From Trueperaceae bacterium (GTDB lineage Bacteria > Deinococcota > Deinococci > Deinococcales > Trueperaceae): a stretch of 18,651 nt of DNA. A model generated the notes under the pieces. It ran no database searches and was not told the DNA's origin. It worked only from the letters and a program-made list of their open reading frames with translations. The stretch is taken from positions 1 to 18,651 of the forward strand of contig SLSM01000417.1 of the NCBI GenBank assembly GCA_007130445.1. Reading direction: 5' to 3'. Every line of letters begins with the position of its first letter. The first letter of the stretch is position 1. Positions 12,635 through 18,651 of this stretch are shown here, one piece after another. The position numbers and the translations under genes were made by a program.

Positions 12635-15223
12635 GTGCCCTCGCCGAAGGTCCATGCGCTGCTGGCCTATCTGGCCCTCGCCGAAGGCGCCAAGCCGCGA
12701 TCCGAACTGCTCGCCCTGCTGTGGCGGCACGGCAAGCCCGCCAACCTCCGGTACGCGCTGCACAAGTTGCGGGAGGTTCCAGGATCCGACGAGTGGCTCG
12801 AGGCGCGGAGCGCTTACGTCCGCGTGGACGCGACGACGGACGTCGGCCGGTTGGAGCTGGCCGTCCAGAACGCACGGATCTCGGATGTGCTCGACGTCCT
12901 CGAGGATGGGCATGCCGACCCGACCTTGTTGCTGGGCCTGGAACTCCCGGACGCCCCTCGCTTCTCTGCGTGGCTCGACCACGAACGGTCCCGCCTCGAG
13001 GGGTCGTGCCACGACGCCCTCGTCCAGGCCGCAGAGCGACTCGCATCGGACGGCGATGCCGAGCGCGGCGTGCCGCTGGTGCGCCGGTTGCTCGAGCGCG
13101 ATCCCCTGGACGAGGCCGTCCACCGGGCTGCGATGCGCTTGGCCCACGCCCGAGGGGACGCCGAGGCGGCGCTCGAACGGTTCGAGACGTGCCGGACCCT
13201 GCTCCGGGACGAACTCGGGGTGGAGCCCTCGCCGGAGACACTCGCGCTCGTCGCCGAGATCGAGGGACCAGCGATCGCCGTGGGTGAGGCCGCGCGCCTG
13301 CTCCTGCCGGAGTCCGTCGTGCCTTCGCTCCCGCAGCGCCTGATCGGGCGTACCGCGGCCCTCGAGCGTGCGCGAGCGTCCGTCGAGAGCGGGGAACGCC
13401 TGCTCCTGCACGGCATGGGTGGTGCCGGCACGTCCGCGCTCGCGGCCACGCTCGCGCGGGAGCACCTGTCCACGGGAAGGCGACGCGTGCTCTGGGTGCA
13501 GGTCCGCCACGGCGCAACGGACGAGCTGTTCCATGCGGCGGCACGTGCCCTGGACGCGCACGGCGCGGTGAGTCGCGCCGCGGACAGGAGGATCGCGGTC
13601 CGCGACGGGATCGCCGCGGCACGCGTGGGGCTGGTGATCCTCGACGACGTCTGGAGCGTCTACGCCATGAGCAAGCTCCTGGAGGCGGTTCCCGATGGCG
13701 TGCCAGTCGTCGTGACGTCCCGCCAGCGCCTTCCGGGCATCGCGCGGATCGAGGTCGGGCGCCTCGCCAGACCGGACGCGATGGAGCTGCTCGTGCATCA
13801 CGCGGGAGCCGGCGTGCGCGAGGACCCCGACGCCGATGCGCTCTGCGAGACGCTGGCCGACCACGCGTTCGCCATCCGACTTGCCGGCATCTCACTGCGG
13901 CTCGAAGGGGAGAGCGCCCACGGGTTGCTGGGCCGGATGGGCGCGGCGCCACACGCCCTCCGCCTCCCCGCGGAGTGGGTCGAACGCGGACGCTCGAGCG
14001 TCATGGAGCTGTTGCATGCGAGCCTCGAGACGCTCTCCGAGGGGTCGTTCGAGGCGTTCATGGCCATCGGCGCGCTGTATGCGCCGAGCGTGACCCCCGA
14101 TCTGCTGGCGGCGTTCCTCCGCCGGGACCGAAGCGACGTCGAGCAGGCCCTCTTCGACGTGCGGACGCGCGGGCTGGCCGAACGATGGGCGGTTGCCGGC
14201 AGCGACGTGGTCTCGTACCGCCTCCACGACCTCGCGTTCAGCCTCGCGCGCGCGAACCACCACCACCGGCCCGCCACCGCCGAGCGGGCATGCTTGGCGT
14301 TCCTCGCGGACCACCACCGCGACTTCGACGCCGTCGACGCGGAGCTCGCGAATCTGCTGGGTGCCGCACGGTCGTTCGCAGCGCACGCCGACGACGAGCG
14401 GCTGGTCGAAGCGATGCGTCGCCTGGCCGTCGGGGACGCGTATTTCCGGGCTCGTGGACACACGCCGGGTTCGTTCGAGCTGCTGCGGGCGGCCCGCGAT
14501 GCCGCAGGGAGGTTGGGGGCGATCGAGACGGCCCAGGCGACGGCCGCACGGATCGGCGACGCGTACCGCGAGCAGTACGGCGACTACGAGGCGGCAGCGG
14601 AAGCGTACGGCGACGCGCTCGATCTCGCTCGGGCGGGCGGCGACGAGCACCGGGAGATCGTGATGATGACGCTCCTCGGCACGACGCTGTCTCAACGCGG
14701 ATCCGGCGACACCGAGCGGTGGCTGGACGAAGCGGAACGGCTGGCTCGGGCCCGCGGCGACGACCGGGCGCTATGCCAGGTGCTCGAGCATCGTGGTTGC
14801 CTGGCGGTGCGCGAGGGACGGTTCGACGACGCGATGACGTGGTTCAGGTCGGGCCGGGAGGCCGTGCAGCGCCTCGAGCGCAGCGTGAGCGTCGACGACG
14901 CGGAGGTGGCACGCCTCTCCTTCTTCCTCCTCCTGAACGAGGGGGAGGCCGAGCGTGGCGCTGGACACCTCGACCGCGCGCTCGACCGGCGCAGGGAGGC
15001 GCTCGTGCTGGCCGAGGGCTTGGGGAACCCCCTGTGGACGGCCTACGCACTGCAGGAGTTGGGCGAGACGCATCACGAGCGCGCGGAACGTTCCGAAGCC
15101 CAACGGACGTTGGCCTGCGCCTACGAGATCTACCGCGAGCACGGTGTGGTGGCGGCCATCGCCGGCCTCGACGCCTTCATGGCCGATGCGGGTTACGACG
15201 TACCGCGATCTCCGGACGCATGA
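12635..15223 (+). CDS. SARP-like BTAD / NB-ARC / TPR regulator (AfsR-like), N-terminus disrupted
   Basis: From GTG 12635 the protein has 862 residues; from the original GTG 12575 it would have 882 with one amber codon. Order of domains: a winged helix of the OmpR type to about residue 70 (lacking its first strand if started here), a bacterial transcriptional activation (BTAD) domain at about 74-214 (RLLERDPLDEAVHRAAMRLA, ELGVEPSPETLAL), an NB-ARC-like ATPase from about 235, then TPR-like helical repeats at about 520-850. The P-loop reads GMGGAGTSALA at 260-270: the lysine expected before T/S is replaced by Thr, so ATP binding or hydrolysis is doubtful. Walker B LVILDDVW (333-340) is intact. 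It diverges from the lipoprotein gene, whose upstream region carries SARP-like repeats, and precedes the S8 protease by 50 bases. It may be a partly inactivated regulator. Confidence 0.82.
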   Translation: MPSPKVHALLAYLALAEGAKPRSELLALLWRHGKPANLRYALHKLREVPGSDEWLEARSAYVRVDATTDVGRLELAVQNARISDVLDVLEDGHADPTLLLGLELPDAPRFSAWLDHERSRLEGSCHDALVQAAERLASDGDAERGVPLVRRLLERDPLDEAVHRAAMRLAHARGDAEAALERFETCRTLLRDELGVEPSPETLALVAEIEGPAIAVGEAARLLLPESVVPSLPQRLIGRTAALERARASVESGERLLLHGMGGAGTSALAATLAREHLSTGRRRVLWVQVRHGATDELFHAAARALDAHGAVSRAADRRIAVRDGIAAARVGLVILDDVWSVYAMSKLLEAVPDGVPVVVTSRQRLPGIARIEVGRLARPDAMELLVHHAGAGVREDPDADALCETLADHAFAIRLAGISLRLEGESAHGLLGRMGAAPHALRLPAEWVERGRSSVMELLHASLETLSEGSFEAFMAIGALYAPSVTPDLLAAFLRRDRSDVEQALFDVRTRGLAERWAVAGSDVVSYRLHDLAFSLARANHHHRPATAERACLAFLADHHRDFDAVDAELANLLGAARSFAAHADDERLVEAMRRLAVGDAYFRARGHTPGSFELLRAARDAAGRLGAIETAQATAARIGDAYREQYGDYEAAAEAYGDALDLARAGGDEHREIVMMTLLGTTLSQRGSGDTERWLDEAERLARARGDDRALCQVLEHRGCLAVREGRFDDAMTWFRSGREAVQRLERSVSVDDAEVARLSFFLLLNEGEAERGAGHLDRALDRRREALVLAEGLGNPLWTAYALQELGETHHERAERSEAQRTLACAYEIYREHGVVAAIAGLDAFMADAGYDVPRSPDA

Positions 15224-15273
15224 CCCAGCGGCCTACGGCAGACGACGACGCTCGCATCCGAAGGAGGGACCCC

Positions 15274-16473
15274 ATGACGCTCCGCCTCGCTACCGCCACA
15301 GCCCTGTCGCTCGTCGTCCTCACTGCCTGCCCGACGCGTCCCCCGGTCGACGACGCCGGTCCGACGTGCTCGCTCGCCGGCCTCGAGGCGAACCCCGCCG
15401 GGCTCCACCGATCCGGTAGCGTGGGCGGCGTCGCGTTGTCCGACGACCCAGGCGTGCCCACCTCCCATCACGTGGGCGTGGCGTCCATTGCGGCCGGCAT
15501 CGCCGCCGTGTTCGCGCCGACGGATGCCCAACAGGACGTCGTGCTGCTCGTCGCAGACGACTTCGGCGCGCTCCACGCGGGCGGTGCCAGCGCCTACACG
15601 GTGGATCCGGCGGTGTTCGAGCTGCGCTACCAGGAGTACCTGCTCGAGCATCCCGTCCTCGACGTTCCGTACCCGGACTGGCTCCGCGCCCGGCTCGAAC
15701 AGCTCCAGGCGGCGGGCGCCCTCTCGCACGGGGCGTTCGTGCTCACGCACGTGCTGGACCTGTTCTCGGCGCTGGGAGCCGCGCTCGTGTCCGACGACGG
15801 CGGTCGGATCGTGCTCGCGCTCGCGGCTTCGACCGTCGTCGTGCAGGCGGTGGAGGTCGGCGGCCTGGACGCCACCCAGGTCGCTGGGCTCCTGGCGTCG
15901 GTCGCGGACGCCGAGCGCGCCGAGGGGCACACCGCCTTCGTTGTGAACATGAGCTTCACGTTGGAGCCGTGCGACGACGTCCGCGCGTTCCGGGAGGACG
16001 GCGCCGACAGCTTCGATCCGTACCTCAAGGCGACGCCCCCGTCCATCGGGCCGGGGGACCCGCTCCACGACCTGATCCATGAAGACACGCGCGACACCGT
16101 GTTCGTCGCGGCCGCGGGCAACTTCGGGGGGCCGGCACCGCGCCAGCCCGGTCGGATGCCGGAGGTCGCCAGCGTCAGCGCCTCCGTCGGCAGCGGTGCC
16201 GACGTCCACGCGGAGAGCAATCGCGCCGAGGTCCGCGCTCCCGGCCTCTGGATCCCGCTCGGGAACCCCTACGGGCGCAACGGCGCCGCAATGACGGGGG
16301 CGGTGCTCCTCGGAGGCACGTCGCTCGCCGCTCCCGCGGTCGCCGTGGCCTCCGTGCTCGACGTGGCAGCGGTACCCGCGCGCTGCGCCGACCCGATGGC
16401 GGGGACGTTGTTGGCCCATGGCGACTACGACGACCTCGCTCTGCCCGGCGCCGTCGACGCGCACTGCATGTAG
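15274..16473 (+). CDS. Subtilisin-family (S8) serine protease, lipoprotein
   Basis: This is a 399-residue protein. Residues 1-19 form a lipoprotein signal (LATATALSLVVLTAC), with Cys19 as the lipid anchor, so the protease sits on the outer face of a membrane. Catalytic pieces appear in the normal S8 order: Asp95 or Asp96 in VVLLVADDFG, His152 in SHGAFVLTHVLDL, the core strand FVVNMSFTL at 222-230, the oxyanion Asn283 in FVAAAGNFGG, and nucleophile Ser350 in GTSLAAPAVAVAS. The Asp and His contexts differ from textbook DTG/HGTHVAG, but the HG pair and the Ser box are clear. No long propeptide is present. AAGGAGG lies six bases before this ATG. Another ATG at 15220 overlaps the regulator's stop but would precede the signal peptide with 18 polar residues. 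It is co-oriented with the BTAD regulator and likely co-transcribed. Confidence 0.85.
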   Translation: MTLRLATATALSLVVLTACPTRPPVDDAGPTCSLAGLEANPAGLHRSGSVGGVALSDDPGVPTSHHVGVASIAAGIAAVFAPTDAQQDVVLLVADDFGALHAGGASAYTVDPAVFELRYQEYLLEHPVLDVPYPDWLRARLEQLQAAGALSHGAFVLTHVLDLFSALGAALVSDDGGRIVLALAASTVVVQAVEVGGLDATQVAGLLASVADAERAEGHTAFVVNMSFTLEPCDDVRAFREDGADSFDPYLKATPPSIGPGDPLHDLIHEDTRDTVFVAAAGNFGGPAPRQPGRMPEVASVSASVGSGADVHAESNRAEVRAPGLWIPLGNPYGRNGAAMTGAVLLGGTSLAAPAVAVASVLDVAAVPARCADPMAGTLLAHGDYDDLALPGAVDAHCM

Positions 16474-16491
16474 AGCGCGCCCGAGCGCTGG

Positions 16492-16497
16492 TACGAT
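16492..16497 (+). promoter_or_regulatory. Putative -10 box of the tRNA gene
   Basis: TACGAT lies 13 bases before the tRNA 5' end, a normal distance. The -35 region, TGTAGA 17 bases upstream, overlaps the protease stop codon and matches poorly, so the promoter is only suggested. Confidence 0.35.
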
Positions 16498-16509
16498 GCG
16501 GGTGGCCGT

Positions 16510-16586
16510 GGGCCCTTAGCTCAGTTGGTCAGAGCAGGCGACTCATAATCGCTCGGTCGCGGGTTCGAGCCCCGCAGGGCCCACCA
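16510..16586 (+). tRNA. ileX: tRNA-Ile2 (CAT anticodon, lysidine-type)
   Basis: The gene is 77 bases including encoded CCA. Acceptor GGGCCCT pairs with AGGGCCC; the D stem is GCTC/GAGC; the anticodon arm is GGCGA-CTCATAA-TCGCT; the T arm is GCGGG-TTCGAGC-CCCGC. The anticodon is CAT, but the body (GGCGACTCATAATCGCT, CGGTCGC) is nearly that of the minor isoleucine tRNA of E. coli (ileX/ileY), which reads AUA after TilS converts C34 to lysidine. It is therefore not an initiator or elongator Met tRNA. Its 3' part serves as an integration site (copy at 18221-18269). The gene symbol follows E. coli usage. Confidence 0.93.
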
Positions 16587-16587
16587 A
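16539..16587 (+). repeat. attL-like copy of the 49-bp direct repeat (within the tRNA)
   Basis: The repeat begins at CGACTCATAATCGC in the anticodon arm and ends one base after CCA. It is identical over 49 bases to 18221-18269; the bases outside differ on both sides (G before it here, C at the other copy). Confidence 0.85.
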
Positions 16588-16885
16588 TCCATCGGCGGCA
16601 CATCGGCCGACACGAGAGAGGTCCAGCCACCTCGTGATGCCTGGTGGTTCACGTGCGGCGGCTAGCCAGCGGTTCATACGCGTGCACACGGTGGTCCAGC
16701 GGCCGTCGCTATCCGCCAAGGTGCGCCACTGACACCGATCACGGCCACGAACGAGGTGCTGCTCAGGACGTCGAGATCGTTGATCCTGACGGCGCGGCGC
16801 TGCTTCAGCAGCAGGTGCTCGATCCCCGGGAACGGCGTACGCTACAGCTGCATGCGCTGCTCGTCACCACTTGTGTGAACAGGGT

Positions 16886-17854
16886 CTACTGTGCGTCAGC
16901 GACCCAGATCAACGGCAGTCGTGTGTCCTGCAGCCTCGGCGGACAGCGATCGAGCAGGGGCACGACGAGGAGGGCTACCGGCTGCGCCCCGTAGCGGTAG
17001 ACGTAGAGGCGCTGTCTGGCCGTCTCGCACGTCTCGGATACGTCGGGCGCATCGACCGTCAGCCACGCCTGACCGTCTTGGAAGGCGTATGTGCCGTACG
17101 GATAGTTCTCGAAGGCAGTTCTGGTGTTCTCGGGCGTGTCGGCGATGAAGAACCGACCGTCAGCGTCGATGCGCTGGTACCCCATGCCGTTGGGAGCTCT
17201 CAGGTCTGGACGACTCACGTACTGCTTCCATATGCCTGAGGCATCTTCGGAGCGCGTGACCACCACGTCACATGGATAGGGTTCCAGCACGTCCTCCGGA
17301 CACGGCACCAATGGTTGTGCGAGCGCCGGCACGCTGTTCACCATCCTGAGATCTTCGCCGCTGCCGCCGTAGAACACCATGGGTCGGGTGTACTCGTTCG
17401 CGCGCAGCGTGCAGCGATCCTCAGAGAGGCGGCTGAAGTGCAGCGCCACCGGGTGCTCGCCGAAGCGAATCAGACGGAGCTCGTACATGCCGGGGGCAAC
17501 GCACTCCCGTGGTGCTGGCCCGTCGGGATTGGCAGCGATTGACGCCACGCCATCTTCGAAGCGAATGGTCGCTGTCACGCGCCCGTCACTCGGCAAGAAC
17601 GTCAAGATGGACACGGTCCCGTCGTTCCGATACTCGGCGAAACCCATCGTCGTCAAGTTCTGCGTGTAGCGCCGCCATATCCCGACGATGTCGCCGACCT
17701 CTTTCACGATCTCGACGCACGGCATCCCTTCTGCAGCAGCGTCGCAGGGAACGAGTGGTGGCGGGCTCATCCGTTGGTCTTGGGCGGCTGCGAAGGAGAT
17801 CGCGAAGGCAACCACCAGAATGACGGCGATACGTCGACCGGGATTCGTGTTCAT
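16886..17854 (-). CDS. Secreted protein with two tandem four-cysteine domains, unknown function
   Basis: This is a 322-residue exported protein. The ATG at 17854 has AGGAGGGG upstream. Residues 1-24 form a signal peptide (RRIAVILVVAFAISFAAA-Q). The mature part is two homologous units, about 33-163 and 181-320. Each starts PLVPC, has a second Cys nine or ten residues later (PC), then GIW(R/K)xY, an MG(F/Y) strand, a DG(T/R) turn, a third Cys, a R(F/Y)GxxPVAL strand, and DRC with the fourth Cys. The cysteines are 37, 46, 118, 148 and 185, 195, 276, 304, likely forming two disulfides per unit. The pattern suggests a small beta-barrel or beta-sandwich. I do not recognise the family. It is the only clear gene in the tRNA-bounded element, so it is probable acquired cargo. 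Confidence 0.85.
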   Translation of the reverse strand: MNTNPGRRIAVILVVAFAISFAAAQDQRMSPPPLVPCDAAAEGMPCVEIVKEVGDIVGIWRRYTQNLTTMGFAEYRNDGTVSILTFLPSDGRVTATIRFEDGVASIAANPDGPAPRECVAPGMYELRLIRFGEHPVALHFSRLSEDRCTLRANEYTRPMVFYGGSGEDLRMVNSVPALAQPLVPCPEDVLEPYPCDVVVTRSEDASGIWKQYVSRPDLRAPNGMGYQRIDADGRFFIADTPENTRTAFENYPYGTYAFQDGQAWLTVDAPDVSETCETARQRLYVYRYGAQPVALLVVPLLDRCPPRLQDTRLPLIWVADAQ

Positions 17855-18220
17855 GCTGCCCCTCCTGTGATGCACACGCGCTTGGCAGTGACGTGCCCTA
17901 CGAGCCCTATGAGACGTACATGCAACGACTGTGGGTGCGCAGCGTACTACTTTTGGCGTGCCAGCAGACCTTGGCTTCGAGGCGGATGTGACAACCGCTG
18001 GCAATCGCCCTGGGCGGCTCGCTTCGCCATGCGGCCATGGCCCCGTATGGGCCTCCGCCTCGACGGCTCACCGATGAGCCCACCATGTGGGTCCTGAACG
18101 GCGTGAATGGACGTAGTAGCATCCTTTCGTGGTCAGCCGGTCCTGGGGCCTCCCGAGACCCGCCGTACGGTGTTTGAGCCCGTCTTGGGCGCGATTCTCA
18201 TGGTGGACGGATCGTTTCGC
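17855..18220. other. Upstream region of the secreted-protein gene and inner edge of the element
   Basis: No gene is recognised in these 366 bases. They must hold the promoter of the minus-strand secreted-protein gene. On that strand TTGCAT and a doubled TAGGGC (CATAGGGCTCGTAGGGC, near 17905-17925) lie 50-75 bases before the start, but the match to a promoter is weak. The part next to 18221 would include recombinase arm sites if the element was once autonomous; none is obvious. Confidence 0.4.
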
Positions 18221-18269
18221 CGACTCATAATCGCTCGGTCGCGGGTTCGAGCCCCGCAGGGCCCACCAA
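18221..18269 (+). repeat. attR-like partial copy of tRNA-Ile2 (3' 48 bases plus one)
   Basis: This 49-bp exact duplicate of the tRNA 3' part holds anticodon loop, variable region, T arm and CCA but lacks the acceptor 5' strand and D arm. It cannot fold as a tRNA and marks the right end of the element. Confidence 0.85.
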
Positions 18270-18395
18270 CCTCGCAGTAACGCTGTCCTGGACGCAAGTG
18301 CTAAGGCGCTGCGCGAGACGTGTCGCGGCCTCCTGGACGAGCACCAAGAGCCAAGCAGGCGCCTGGTGTTGGGCCGACCACGGAAAGCTGTGCGC

Positions 18396-18651
18396 ATGGC
18401 GCATGTCGTGACCCTGCGTGAGGCCTTCGATGATCTCGTCGCAGACAAGCCGTACCAGAGGGTGAGCCCGGCGACGGTCTCGTTCACGCTCACCGTTGAC
18501 GACCTCCGCGACGACAACCTCACCGACGTCGGCCGTGCCCAGCTGTTCGCTGGGAGGTCGAGTGACCACGACCACCAGGCGGGGACGCCCCGCGAGCGCG
18601 TCGACCTGGGACTTCACGAAGGCTGCGCCGGGCACGGTCGTGGCGTCGTTC
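18396..18651 (+). CDS. Possible partial ORF, unknown
   Basis: An ATG with GGAAAG eight bases upstream opens a frame that runs off the window. It begins MAHVVTLREAFDDLVADKP and continues with VSPATVSFTLTVDDLRDDNL and TDVGRAQLFAGRS. Up to about 18560 the codons are GC-rich at position three and the residues look protein-like. After that the frame becomes less convincing (SSDHDHQAGTPRER) and another frame takes over. It may be a gene fragment that has lost its proper end, or a gene overlapping the next. Confidence 0.3.
   Translation, partial: MAHVVTLREAFDDLVADKPYQRVSPATVSFTLTVDDLRDDNLTDVGRAQLFAGRSSDHDHQAGTPRERVDLGLHEGCAGHGRGVV
18562..18651 (+). CDS. Start of an unidentified gene, cut by the window edge
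   Basis: A GTG has GGGAGG four bases upstream and begins MTTTRRGRPASASTWDFTKA. 28 of the 30 visible codons end in G or C, clearly better than the overlapping frame. Thirty residues are too few to name a family. It lies in chromosome beyond the element's right end. Confidence 0.42.
   Translation, partial: MTTTTRRGRPASASTWDFTKAAPGTVVASF

Larger units (their letters stand above)
16587..18268. mobile_element. Small tRNA-integrated element (about 1.68 kb), no integrase visible
   Basis: The complete tRNA-Ile2 forms the left junction, and an exact 49-bp copy of its 3' end (anticodon arm to CCA plus one base) forms the right junction, 1,682 bp later. This is the structure left when a tyrosine-recombinase element integrates into a tRNA 3' end. 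Between the junctions I find one convincing gene (16886-17854, minus). The stretch 16588-16885 has only a short minus-strand open frame with LLLKQRRAVRINDLDVL and no start. No integrase, excisionase or mobilisation gene is present, so this is a remnant, or a passive element moved in trans. Confidence 0.7.

Noticed and set aside
12168..13952. 594-codon minus-strand frame opposite the BTAD regulator
   Set aside because: It is dominated by arginine, proline and alanine, typical of antisense frames in GC-rich DNA; its 3' end is merely the lipoprotein leader in another frame.
16510..16586. tRNA-Met from the CAT anticodon
   Set aside because: The anticodon arm and body match the isoleucine-2 type (GGCGACTCATAATCGCT), not initiator or elongator methionine tRNA.
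16644..16994. 116-codon plus-strand frame inside the tRNA-bounded element
   Set aside because: No ribosome site and a composition typical of an antisense shadow; it overlaps the 3' end of the secreted-protein gene.
18068..18523. A 151-codon minus-strand frame with GSNPRPSDYESAKRS
   Set aside because: This motif is the translated antisense of the tRNA fragment at 18221-18269, a familiar artefact; the rest has no domain character.
18225..18635. A 136-codon minus-strand frame at the right edge
   Set aside because: It ends inside the tRNA fragment (GPAGLEPATERL is tRNA antisense) and mirrors the plus-strand frames, one of which has a good ribosome site and better codon use.

Overview
The window comes from a bacterium with very high GC content. 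Its codon third positions are almost all G or C, and gene starts mix GGAGG-type ribosome sites with TANNNT boxes about 7-8 nt before a start codon (possible leaderless starts). A tRNA-Ile2 gene with encoded CCA, a Tat-exported substrate-binding protein, lipoproteins and a SARP-like BTAD regulator fit Deinococcota (Truepera-like) best. A high-GC actinobacterium or another high-GC lineage cannot be excluded, and no marker gene here settles it.

Left part, 1-3575. The N-terminal part of a Tat-exported peptide-type (family 5) ABC binding protein runs off the left edge. It diverges from a histidine-phosphatase gene. An MFS exporter-like gene follows on the minus strand, apparently preceded by a 37-codon ORF whose stop overlaps the MFS start. 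It diverges from a winged-helix regulator. Between them lies a perfect inverted repeat with 17-nt arms that covers the regulator's start codon. About 430 bases without a recognisable gene follow.

Middle, 4007-10257. A ROK-family repressor diverges from a compact ABC import operon: ATPase, two permeases overlapping at their start/stop codons, and a periplasmic binding protein. A hairpin follows, and then a 2H-phosphodiesterase-like DUF1868 gene. This looks like an uptake-and-processing locus for one unknown solute, possibly phosphorus-containing, controlled by the ROK protein. On the opposite strand next to it is the 3' relic of a RibD/DHFR-type reductase gene.

Right-centre, 10594-16473. An intact lipoprotein gene of unknown family and a decayed, rearranged second copy lie head to tail. 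Each copy is preceded by a very short ORF behind the same ribosome site; in the intact copy that ORF ends in a run of eight glutamates. Upstream of the intact copy are two 7-bp direct repeats spaced exactly 11 bp and placed 9 bp before a -10-like box, the classical layout of a SARP target. Divergent from it is a BTAD/NB-ARC/TPR (AfsR-like) regulator. Its original reading frame has an in-frame TAG at codon 14, and its P-loop lysine is replaced by threonine. A subtilisin-family (S8) lipoprotein protease follows directly. Regulator, surface protease and lipoprotein look like one module.

Right end, 16474-18651. A tRNA-Ile2(CAT) gene is followed 1,682 bp later by an exact 49-bp copy of its 3' end, the usual sign of site-specific integration. 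The bounded element carries one recognisable gene, a secreted protein made of two copies of an unfamiliar four-cysteine domain, and no integrase. Beyond it, one or two overlapping reading frames run off the edge.
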